From Halomonas sp. SpR1 (lineage in GTDB: Bacteria > Pseudomonadota > Gammaproteobacteria > Pseudomonadales > Halomonadaceae): a stretch of 64,000 nucleotides of DNA. Where the stretch lies: assembly GCF_031010175.1 (NCBI RefSeq), contig NZ_JAUAMB010000022.1, forward strand, positions 1 through 64,000, read 5' to 3'. The position numbers and the translations under genes were made by a program. Every line of letters begins with the position of its first letter. Within the stretch, counting starts at the first letter, position 1. Shown here in pieces: positions 45,425-53,200 of this stretch. The notes under the pieces were generated by a model. That model was not told the origin of the DNA and made no database searches. It saw only the letters and a program-made list of their open reading frames with translations.

Positions 45425-46843
45425 TTAACGCTCAAATAAGTAACGCTGCACATTGTGGTAACAGACCGCGCGCACCAGCTCGCCGACCCGATCTATATCG
45501 TTGGGTAGCTCACCACGGTTCATTTGAGCCCCCAGCATCTGGCAAAAAATCCGCCGGAAGTAGTCGTGACGGGAAAAGGAGAGAAGGCTACGAGAATCCG
45601 TCAGCATGCCCACAAAATGGCGCAGCAGACCGAACTGCATTTGGGTCGTCAGTTGACGCTCAATACCATCACGCTGGTCGTTAAACCACCAAGCGGCTCC
45701 AAACTGCACCTTGCCGGGGATCCCATCGCCTTGAAAGGAGCCCGCCAGACCGGCCAACATTTCGTTATCACGGGGGTTGAGGTTATAAAGCACGGTTCGC
45801 GGTAGTTGGTGCTGACTATCAAGCGCATCCAACAGCGCCGCCAAGGGTTCTGCGTAAGTAATATCACCAATCGCATCGAACCCGCTATTGGCGCCTATTT
45901 CACGCCGCCCCCGTTGGCTTAAATCACGCAAAGCGCCAATATGAAGCTGCATCACCCAGCCCCGGCGGGCGTACTCTTTGCCGAGCCATAGCAGTACCGC
46001 TGTGGTAAAGCCGTGGGCGTCGTCTTGGCTCAGCGTTTTTCCACGCTTTCTGCTATCGAGTATTCGGTTCAGCTCCTGGGCAGAAGGTGGCGCGACAAAG
46101 ACGGGCTTCTCCAGGCTATGGTCGGAAAGGCAGCAGCCTAAACTCTCGAAATGCTCCAGACGCTGAAACAGTGCCGCCAGCAAATCATCAAAGCGCTGTA
46201 TCGTCACACCGCTGGCGGCTTCGATTTTAGCGAGGTAATCAACAAATGCGGGCTGCTCTATTTTCAGCACCGTATCGGCTCGAAATGTCGGCAGCATTGT
46301 CGGCCCAGTGTTCGCGTTTGCGTGCCGTTGGTGGGTTTCCAAGCTATCCACGGGATCATCGGTGGTACATACAGTACGCACGTTAAAGTGTTGCAAAATA
46401 CCTTGGGCACTCAGCTCAGGGGTTGCTAATCGCTGTTGCGACAGTTGCCATATCTCCTCAGCTGTTTGGGCAGAAAGCAGCAGATTATCGATCCCCAACG
46501 GTTTTTTAAGCTCGAGATGCGTCCAGTGATAGAGCGGATTGCCTAAGCAGTCGGGTACCGTTTCCGCCCAGGCTTGAAAGCGTTCTCTATCACTGACATC
46601 GCCGGTAATTCGCTGCTCAGCGATGCCCGCACAGCGCATGGCGCGCCACTTATAGTGATCCCCTTTAAGCCATAGCTGGGTTAAATTATCGAATTGGATA
46701 TTATTAGCGATTTCAACCGGATCTAAGTGTGAGTGATAATCGCAAATCGGCATAAGCGCGGCATGTTCATGGTAAAGCCGACGGGCTGCTTCGTTTTCTA
46801 ACAGGAAGTCTTTACCCATGAACTCAATATGATCGTTAAACAT
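45425..46843 (-). CDS. uxaC: Glucuronate isomerase UxaC
   Basis: Isomerises D-glucuronate to D-fructuronate (and D-galacturonate to tagaturonate). The 472-aa amidohydrolase-fold protein has the metal pair H37-x-H39 in CDYHSHLDP, an RAMRCAG segment and the C-terminal block SRHDYFRRIFCQMLG. I start at the ATG at 46843 rather than the preceding TTG. With UxuB and ManD it completes glucuronate to KDG. A 13-bp palindrome lies just upstream. Confidence 0.94.
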   Translation of the reverse strand: MFNDHIEFMGKDFLLENEAARRLYHEHAALMPICDYHSHLDPVEIANNIQFDNLTQLWLKGDHYKWRAMRCAGIAEQRITGDVSDRERFQAWAETVPDCLGNPLYHWTHLELKKPLGIDNLLLSAQTAEEIWQLSQQRLATPELSAQGILQHFNVRTVCTTDDPVDSLETHQRHANANTGPTMLPTFRADTVLKIEQPAFVDYLAKIEAASGVTIQRFDDLLAALFQRLEHFESLGCCLSDHSLEKPVFVAPPSAQELNRILDSRKRGKTLSQDDAHGFTTAVLLWLGKEYARRGWVMQLHIGALRDLSQRGRREIGANSGFDAIGDITYAEPLAALLDALDSQHQLPRTVLYNLNPRDNEMLAGLAGSFQGDGIPGKVQFGAAWWFNDQRDGIERQLTTQMQFGLLRHFVGMLTDSRSLLSFSRHDYFRRIFCQMLGAQMNRGELPNDIDRVGELVRAVCYHNVQRYLFER

Positions 46844-46861
46844 CAATTTCGCTCCTTTATT

Positions 46862-46874
46862 ATGAGAGTCTCAT
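46862..46874. promoter_or_regulatory. Short palindrome upstream of uxaC
   Basis: ATGAGA-G-TCTCAT is a perfect inverted repeat in the 39-bp gap between dctM-C and uxaC. It could be an operator for an internal promoter or a small mRNA feature. No second copy was noticed elsewhere in the cluster. Confidence 0.3.
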
Positions 46875-46882
46875 AGGCAGTG

Positions 46883-48172
46883 TTAACCAAGCAGTAGATT
46901 AGGTAAAAACAGCACTATATTAGGGAAGAAGAGAATGCCCAGAACGACAATAAATACAGCAAGGGCAAATGGCAGTAACTCACGGCTATAGTCATAAAAA
47001 GAGCAGCGTAATATTCCGCACACGGTATACATTGATATTCCCACTGGAGGCGTCATGCCGCCAAAGGTTACCAGTGTCATCATAAGTAGACCGAAATGAA
47101 CAGGGTCAACGCCAGCAGCTTTAATCACCGGCACCAGAATGGGGGTTAACAACATGACAACAACTGTGGCTTCTAACAACATACCCAGAAAAATAAGTAT
47201 TACAGCCACTGCCAGCAATAGGGTTATATGGCTAGAGAATACACCTAGCGTTAGCTCAGCTATTGTTTGCGGCACTCGCTCAAAAGAGACCACATAACCA
47301 ATAATGCCTGAGAACATAATAATCAGCATAATCATACCGATATCTCTTACGCTGGCACGCATGGCGTTAAGTATCTCTTTAATACCCATTTCCCGATGTA
47401 TAACGCAGCCCACTAATAAGGCATAGGCAACCGCAAAAGCGCCCGCTTCTGAAGGTGTAAAGAGCCCATAACGAATACCCACTAAAAGCCACACAGGGAA
47501 GAGAATTGCCCAAATACTGCCACGCAGCGCCTTGAGCACTTCACGCCCTGTAGGTAGCTTTTCCCTTACTGGCTGATACCCCCGCCGCTTGGCCATGATA
47601 TAAGTGGTTACCATCAGCGCCACCATTAACAGGAAGCCTGGCACCAGCCCCGCAATAAACAGTCGCCCAATGGAAACTTCACCCAGGTAGCCATAAAGAA
47701 TCAAGCCGATACTGGGCGGAATGGTCGCGGTAATTAACCCGCCAATAGAGAGCACCGCGCCGGTAAACCCAGCTGAATAGCCGCCCTTAATCATACTCTT
47801 GCCCAGCACGCGGGATTGCATGGCGGCGTCCGCCACTGCAGAACCTGAAACACCACCCATCAAGGTGCTCAACACGATGCTTGCCTGGGCTAAACCGCCG
47901 CTCATCCATCCCGCTAATAGGGTAGAAAGGTGAACCAAGCGGGGGGTAATCCCACTAGCGTTCATCAGGTGGCCAATGAAAATAAACAGTGGAACAGCTA
48001 GCAGGGGAAATGATTGCGTTGACGAGACAATACGTTGGACAGCAATACTGGTCGGCAAAAATGTCTCGGGCAATAAGAAGTAAGAAAAACCCGCAATACC
48101 AATGGCAAAAGCAACGGGCATACCAATGGCCATCAAAAGCAGGCCGAATCCTAATAGTAACGCAGCCGTCAT
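46883..48172 (-). CDS. TRAP transporter large permease DctM (TRAP-C)
   Basis: The 429-aa permease with about twelve transmembrane segments has the motif GGVSGSAVADAAMQSRVLGK and the loop GGLITATIPPSIGLILYGYL. The Gly-Gly-Leu substitution in the second motif differs from TRAP-A and TRAP-B, so it is a distinct subfamily. It overlaps dctQ-C by ATGA. Base composition is visibly more A+T-rich than in the TRAP-B genes. Confidence 0.92.
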   Translation of the reverse strand: MTAALLLGFGLLLMAIGMPVAFAIGIAGFSYFLLPETFLPTSIAVQRIVSSTQSFPLLAVPLFIFIGHLMNASGITPRLVHLSTLLAGWMSGGLAQASIVLSTLMGGVSGSAVADAAMQSRVLGKSMIKGGYSAGFTGAVLSIGGLITATIPPSIGLILYGYLGEVSIGRLFIAGLVPGFLLMVALMVTTYIMAKRRGYQPVREKLPTGREVLKALRGSIWAILFPVWLLVGIRYGLFTPSEAGAFAVAYALLVGCVIHREMGIKEILNAMRASVRDIGMIMLIIMFSGIIGYVVSFERVPQTIAELTLGVFSSHITLLLAVAVILIFLGMLLEATVVVMLLTPILVPVIKAAGVDPVHFGLLMMTLVTFGGMTPPVGISMYTVCGILRCSFYDYSRELLPFALAVFIVVLGILFFPNIVLFLPNLLLG

Positions 48173-48663
48173 AGCGTTTCCTCCACCTGCTCATCATCGT
48201 CAGCCACTAAGCTACCGATAATTCCATTGGCGAAAACACGGCGCAGTAACGTAATCAACATCAATCCAGCACCAACGGGTAGTGCCAGGGTGATATAACC
48301 GTAACTAAGCCCTGCCACCCCCATGGGTCGCTGCCAGTTAGAAGTCGCTAAGGCATAGCCATACCAGATTAAAAGAGTCAAAAAGAGCATCATCATTCCA
48401 ACACACAGACTGGTAATAATGAGCTGCAGCTTAATAGGCAAACGAATAACAAGAGCATCAATTCTTACTTGACCACCCTGACGCAAAGTAATGTCAGCGC
48501 CTAATACAGCAGTCCAAATAAACAGAAATTGCGCAAGCTCAGCACCTCCTGCATAAGGATTACCTATTGCTCTAGCCACTGAGCTAACAAACATGGTGAG
48601 AGAGGTACCACCGAGTAGCATAATAGCCAGCCACTCCTCACCTTTATCGTACCAATGCCACAT
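48169..48663 (-). CDS. TRAP transporter small permease DctQ (TRAP-C)
   Basis: The 164-aa small subunit has four hydrophobic segments and GGAELAQFLFIWTAVLGADI in the position of the usual DctQ E-E-L motif. It ends in an acidic tail (VADDDEQVEETL). Separated from dctP-C by 93 bp that contain a GC-rich hairpin. Confidence 0.88.
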   Translation of the reverse strand: MWHWYDKGEEWLAIMLLGGTSLTMFVSSVARAIGNPYAGGAELAQFLFIWTAVLGADITLRQGGQVRIDALVIRLPIKLQLIITSLCVGMMMLFLTLLIWYGYALATSNWQRPMGVAGLSYGYITLALPVGAGLMLITLLRRVFANGIIGSLVADDDEQVEETL

Positions 48664-48727
48664 ACAGCATTCCTCGCCCTATACGGGCATCTGGATGGTT
48701 AAGTAATAGCAAAGAGGAAAGAGAGGT

Positions 48728-48750
48728 GCCCCGCCCTGGCAGGCAGGGGC
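48728..48750 (-). other. GC-rich hairpin between dctP-C and dctQ-C
   Basis: GCCCC (48728-48732) and GGGGC (48746-48750) pair, with a further GCC/GGC pairing inside and one bulged base. There is no T-run, so I read it as an mRNA-stabilising or attenuating element raising binding-protein output. Confidence 0.55.
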
Positions 48751-48756
48751 TTAGAC

Positions 48757-49716
48757 TTACTCTTGAGAAAGCAGCTGGTCACGATACTGGTTGTAACCTA
48801 GCTCTTCATAAACGCTATCCATACGATCTCTAAATACGTCCATATCAACCTGAGAAAACGTTACGCCTTCCTGCACCATGCGCATCCGCACTGAGGCTTG
48901 GGCTGCTGCAGTTGCTTCGCTGGCCTCTCCGCCAGCTTTTAGCAGCTCTTCATCTAGAATAGTGCGTAATTCATCAGGTAATGCCTGGTACCACTGTTCG
49001 GAAGTGGCAATACCGGTCATCAAATGGATATGGTTGGTTAATGCCACATGAGTAATAACTTCATGCAGGTTTTGACCCTCAGCGGCGGTGAGCTGTGCTT
49101 CAGCCCCATCGATCGACCCTAGCTGTAGGGCTGAGTAAACCTCCGACCAAGGCAGTGGGGTTGGCGTAGCGCCCATCGCTTCAACGGTTTTCACCCATAC
49201 TGGGGAGTTGATAGTACGGATACGCACACCACTCAAATCATCGGGTGTCTTCACTTCCTTTTGGGTCAGCATCTGCCGCGACCCCTGAAACCAGTTATAA
49301 TTGAGCAGTCGTAAACCACTTGTTTCAGCCATACCCTCTACCCAATCCAGGTAGAGCTGAGACGATGTGATTTGATCATAGTCATGATAATCTTCAACTA
49401 AATAAGGGGCGCTCAAAATACCTAGCTCAGGTTGATATTCCGACAAGCGACCGGCATCAACCAAGATAGCGATATTGGCGCCACTCCGAATTTGTTCGAT
49501 CACGTCTTCGTCTGAACCAAGCTGGCTATTGGGAAAAATTTGAATGGTCAACTCGCCCTCTGAGCGCTCCGCAATCGCCTCTTTAGCGCTCTCCATTGCC
49601 TGAGCGATAGGATCTTGAGGGCTCAAAGCTATTGAGACATTAAGCTGGTAAGCGGCGTGAGCCGAATGGCTAGCGACTACCAGTGCAACAGCAGGAAGTA
49701 TTTTTATGAGTTTCAT
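48757..49716 (-). CDS. TRAP transporter solute-binding protein DctP (TRAP-C)
   Basis: The 319-aa periplasmic receptor has a signal peptide (about 1-21, ending ASHSAHAA) and the region VRIRTINSPVWVKTVEAMGA with LGSIDGAEAQLTAAE. It is quite different from DctP-B, so the two systems probably take different substrates. It is the first gene after the GntR regulator, which probably controls it. TAGGAG precedes the ATG. Confidence 0.91.
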   Translation of the reverse strand: MKLIKILPAVALVVASHSAHAAYQLNVSIALSPQDPIAQAMESAKEAIAERSEGELTIQIFPNSQLGSDEDVIEQIRSGANIAILVDAGRLSEYQPELGILSAPYLVEDYHDYDQITSSQLYLDWVEGMAETSGLRLLNYNWFQGSRQMLTQKEVKTPDDLSGVRIRTINSPVWVKTVEAMGATPTPLPWSEVYSALQLGSIDGAEAQLTAAEGQNLHEVITHVALTNHIHLMTGIATSEQWYQALPDELRTILDEELLKAGGEASEATAAAQASVRMRMVQEGVTFSQVDMDVFRDRMDSVYEELGYNQYRDQLLSQE

Positions 49717-49817
49717 ATAGAGCTCCTAAAGGCATTCATTTATTGTTGATAATTCACCAGCCATTTCTGGCTAGGCCTACTTCATGCAGCTTATGCAGCA
49801 TTTTTGTTTTAATTAGA

Positions 49818-49846
49818 GATTTTTATATCGTTAGGGATTTTTATAT
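49818..49846. repeat. 18-bp-spaced direct repeat at the end of the GntR gene
   Basis: GATTTTTATAT occurs at 49818-49828 and 49836-49846, the second overlapping the GntR stop codon. It lies about 100-130 bp before the dctP-C start in AT-rich sequence. It may be an operator, an UP-like element or a small duplication. Confidence 0.45.
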
Positions 49847-50572
49847 AGTTTGAGCATGAATTTTCATGCCCACATCTTCAAACAACTCCGGAAAGCGACG
49901 CTCTAATTCAGGCAGCGAGTGGAGTATTTCTCTCTGGTGGATACTCATTGTCTGCACTGCCGCCGTAGTATCTCCAGCAGCTATCGCATCCACTATGGCC
50001 TGGTGTTGATCGGTCAATTTAGGGATAGGTGTAGAATCAGGAATACTCAAATACCGCACTCTATCTAACTGTGCTTTAACATCTTCAATCACGTTCCACG
50101 CCATGGTTTGTCCCGTAGAAATTGCCAAGGTGCGATGGAACATCTCATCAAGAAAGAAAAAACGATCATGATCTTGCCGCTCAATGCAGCTGCGCTGGCG
50201 CTCAATCAGCTCGTTTAACTCCATCAAAACGCCTGATGGAAGCGTGCATTTAGCTGCTTCTAAAGCAATGGCTACTTCTAGAGACTCACGTATAAAGCGT
50301 GCCTCCAGCACCGCTTGGCGCGAAATGCGCACAACATAGGTTCCCCTTTGGGGCCGAACCTCCACCAATCCTGACTCAGAGAGGCGAATAAATGCTTCTC
50401 GCACTGGTTGGCGGCTGACGGTAAATAAATCCGCAATCTCTTTTTCAGAAAGCGCCTGCCCCGGCGCCAGCACCATACGAATGATCGCTTGCCGCAACAC
50501 TTCATGCAGACGCTGACGCACCGTCACTTCGGTACTGGTTCTCAGCCACATTGCTTGCAAGTTCGCCTTCAT
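49841..50572 (-). CDS. GntR family regulator (FadR subfamily, FCD domain)
   Basis: The 243-aa regulator has an N-terminal winged HTH (about 15-75; KEIADLFTVSRQPVREAFIRL) and an all-helical FCD effector domain with metal-binding-type histidines. This UxuR/ExuR-like architecture fits control of the TRAP-C-uxaC-manD-rspB-TRAP-B-uxuB genes that follow on the same strand. I use the ATG at 50572 (AGGA six bases upstream) instead of a GTG at 50605. An imperfect palindrome sits just upstream. Confidence 0.9.
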   Translation of the reverse strand: MKANLQAMWLRTSTEVTVRQRLHEVLRQAIIRMVLAPGQALSEKEIADLFTVSRQPVREAFIRLSESGLVEVRPQRGTYVVRISRQAVLEARFIRESLEVAIALEAAKCTLPSGVLMELNELIERQRSCIERQDHDRFFFLDEMFHRTLAISTGQTMAWNVIEDVKAQLDRVRYLSIPDSTPIPKLTDQHQAIVDAIAAGDTTAAVQTMSIHQREILHSLPELERRFPELFEDVGMKIHAQTI

Positions 50573-50602
50573 ATTAATCCTATTAACGTCTACGAGCTCC
50601 AC

Positions 50603-50627
50603 CACTGCTATGACTAGTATGGTAGTG
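50603..50627. promoter_or_regulatory. Imperfect palindrome upstream of the GntR gene
   Basis: CACTGCTAT (50603-50611) and ATGGTAGTG (50619-50627) are complementary at 7 of 9 positions around GACTAGT. The position, about 31 bp before the start codon, suits autoregulation by the GntR protein. Confidence 0.4.
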
Positions 50628-50924
50628 CATTGGAAATAAGAAAAGACCGAATCCTTTCATCTTTAGTCGCAGAGAACACCTATCCCCCAACAGCTAATTG
50701 GCTGCATACTTCAACATACTTCTTACATAACAGCCTGGCTTAGCGTATTTTTTGACTGTTGTTCTGTAACGTTGCAAGCATTTATGTGTAGGTATTTAAC
50801 CAGCTAGCCGCCTAAAATGGTTTAATACAAACGAATGAATTCTAATATCACGGCCCAAGGCGGCACGTGACACGGAACAATTTAGGCTGGGCTTCTGCGC
50901 GCTAATCAGAGTTAGGAGAAAATA
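50628..50924. other. Intergenic region between the GntR and HDOD-GGDEF genes
   Basis: The divergent gap (352 bp from start codon to start codon) contains a possible -35 box TTGACT at 50752 without a convincing -10. AGGAGA precedes the HDOD-GGDEF start. I see no gene and no clear terminator or structured RNA here. Confidence 0.5.
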
Positions 50925-52484
50925 ATGCAGGTCATTCAGGCAAAGGATTATTCGAAAGACTTGGTCTTATCGACTGAATTACCTCCATTTTTAGTAGCGG
51001 ATCTAACTAACTGCCCGACTCTCCCTACTCTGCCATCGGTCGCTATCAACGTCTTGAAAATAGCCCGCACCGAGCACCCCTCAGTAAACGAGTACGCCAA
51101 TGCGATAGAGCGTGATCCGGCCTTGGCTATACGAATCATTACTCTTGCCAACAGCGCCTTTTTCTCGCGTAGCCATACAAAGGTGTACGCCTGCCAGGAA
51201 GCGGCGGCCCGCCTGGGTTTAGACACTACGTTGGCAGCGGTAATGAGTTTCAGCCTGCTTCAAAACAGGGGCATTGACGTTCATTACCAGCGTGTATGGA
51301 TGCGCTCCATCATTGCCTCGTTAGCAGCACGGCACCTTGCCATCTATCTCTGCCCCAACATGGCGGGGCCTGTGTTTACGGCAGCCTTGCTCCAAGACAT
51401 TGGCATCATGGCATTACGTGCGACATACCCTAATGAGAGCCAACACCTATACACGAAAACCCCTCTATCCCATCGGCAATTATCCGAGTCTGAACAGCGG
51501 CTTTTTGGCTGTGACCACTCTCAAGTAGGCGCCTGGCTTGCCGCCAAGTGGGGAGTTCCGACGCCACTTGCTCAGCGTATCTGCGACAGTCACGATGAAT
51601 ACGACATTACCGCCCCCGAGAAGCTGTGCGTTCAGCTCTCAGGCCCCATCGCCGACGCCTGGCTCTCGTCCCACCCTGCGCAATCGCTAGTCGCCGTGGT
51701 GCGGGAATTTGAAACTTATCAGAGCGCCCAAACGATCTCTTTACGGCATTTACTGGAGAATATTCAGGAACAGTTGCCTGCTCTGGCAGATATGCTGCAA
51801 ATGACAGCGCCTCCTTTACAGGATAACGAGTCGCTACTTGCCGAGGCCCAACAATTGCTGTTTCAACAAACGCTACAGCTCAAAGCGCGCCTTGATACCC
51901 ACCAGGCGGAGCTCGCCTCACTCCGCCAGCGGCAAGATGAATTGGAAGAGCGCTCACGAACAGACATGCTCACCGGACTTGCCAACCGATCCTGGCTTCA
52001 AGAGCAGATGCACAAGCGCTTTGTCCTGTGCCAGGAACAGTCTCGCATCATGTCGGTGGTGTTTATTGATCTTGACCACTTTAAGAAGCTAAACGATCAA
52101 TACGGCCACCAAATGGGCGACAATGTGCTGCAAACATTTGGCAAAACCCTACAGTCACTCATTCGTGACGGCGATCTTGCGGGGCGCTGGGGCGGCGAAG
52201 AGTTTCTGGTCGTTTTGCCCGATGAAGATGCACAGTCAGCCCAGGTTTTCGCCAAACGCATTGCCCAACGCCTGGAAAAAACGCCGATGGCACACGATGA
52301 CCAGGAGCCCATTCATGTATCCGTATCCATCGGTATCGCCTGTTTGGATGACGGTGGATTTGGCAGTGCGGATGAACTCATTGATGCGGCCGATAAAAGT
52401 ATGTATTTCATCAAGCACACAGGGCGCGGTGGCATAGCGATATACGGAGATCGGGGTGCGGCTGTAACACCTATTAACGACTAA
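50925..52484 (+). CDS. HDOD-GGDEF diguanylate cyclase
   Basis: The 519-aa cytoplasmic protein has an N-terminal HDOD domain (about residues 25-230), a helical or coiled-coil linker rich in Gln and Glu (about 300-350) and a C-terminal GGDEF domain. The active site is GGEEF at 423-427 and the inhibitory site R414-D-G-D417 is intact, so it should make c-di-GMP with product feedback. HDOD domains lack HD catalysis and usually take part in signalling contacts. Possible partners include the PilZ protein 28 kb away; that link is speculative. Confidence 0.92.
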   Translation: MQVIQAKDYSKDLVLSTELPPFLVADLTNCPTLPTLPSVAINVLKIARTEHPSVNEYANAIERDPALAIRIITLANSAFFSRSHTKVYACQEAAARLGLDTTLAAVMSFSLLQNRGIDVHYQRVWMRSIIASLAARHLAIYLCPNMAGPVFTAALLQDIGIMALRATYPNESQHLYTKTPLSHRQLSESEQRLFGCDHSQVGAWLAAKWGVPTPLAQRICDSHDEYDITAPEKLCVQLSGPIADAWLSSHPAQSLVAVVREFETYQSAQTISLRHLLENIQEQLPALADMLQMTAPPLQDNESLLAEAQQLLFQQTLQLKARLDTHQAELASLRQRQDELEERSRTDMLTGLANRSWLQEQMHKRFVLCQEQSRIMSVVFIDLDHFKKLNDQYGHQMGDNVLQTFGKTLQSLIRDGDLAGRWGGEEFLVVLPDEDAQSAQVFAKRIAQRLEKTPMAHDDQEPIHVSVSIGIACLDDGGFGSADELIDAADKSMYFIKHTGRGGIAIYGDRGAAVTPIND

Positions 52485-52534
52485 CCCTTTTCATTACTGG
52501 AACGCCCCACTCTATAGCAATATATGAGTCCCCT

Positions 52535-53200
52535 ATGCTGGAACTTCATCAGGTACATAAAACCTACGCGACACCACAGGGCCCGCTAAGGGTTCTCGAA
52601 GACGCCTCCTTACGCTTGGCCGCAGGAGAAAGCCTGGCGTTAATGGGTGAATCCGGGAGCGGCAAATCCACCCTCCTGCATCTTGCCGCTGGTTTGGATC
52701 TTCCCGACCAAGGGACAATTACCCTTGAAGGCCAAAACGTCGCATTATTACCTGAGCCCGCCCGCGCCAGGTTACGCCGCGAGCAATTGGGTTTAGTCTT
52801 CCAGCAGTTTCATTTAGTCCCCAGCCTAACGGTGATCGACAATCTGCGCTTGCAGGCGCGCTTAGCCAAGCACGATGACGCCGACTGGGCAGGCTACTTG
52901 ATTGAGCGGCTAGGGCTGACGGGGCTGGAGAAGCGCTACCCGGAACAGCTCTCTGGGGGGCAGCAGCAGCGCTTAGCGATCGGTCGCGCCCTGGCCCCCC
53001 GCCCTGCTCTGCTACTGGCCGATGAACCCACGGGTAACTTGGATGAAACCACTGCAGGCGAAGTGCTTGAACTGTTATTAAGCCTCGTCCACGAAACCCA
53101 GTGCGCCCTGCTCATCGTCACCCACAGCCTGCAAGTGGCGGCACCGCTAGATCGCTGCCTTCGCCTGCGCCACGGTCGTCTACTAGACGCGGCACTATGA
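52535..53200 (+). CDS. ABC transporter ATP-binding protein (AttE/LolD-like)
   Basis: The 221-aa ATPase of the MacB/LolD group has Walker A GESGSGKST (38-46), LSGGQQQRLAIGRAL, Walker B LLLADEPTGNLD and the LVTHSLQ switch. It is first in a three-gene operon with an FtsX-type permease and an AttH-like lipoprotein; its stop overlaps the permease start (ATGA). The system resembles AttEFGH, whose substrate is not established. Confidence 0.9.
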   Translation: MLELHQVHKTYATPQGPLRVLEDASLRLAAGESLALMGESGSGKSTLLHLAAGLDLPDQGTITLEGQNVALLPEPARARLRREQLGLVFQQFHLVPSLTVIDNLRLQARLAKHDDADWAGYLIERLGLTGLEKRYPEQLSGGQQQRLAIGRALAPRPALLLADEPTGNLDETTAGEVLELLLSLVHETQCALLIVTHSLQVAAPLDRCLRLRHGRLLDAAL

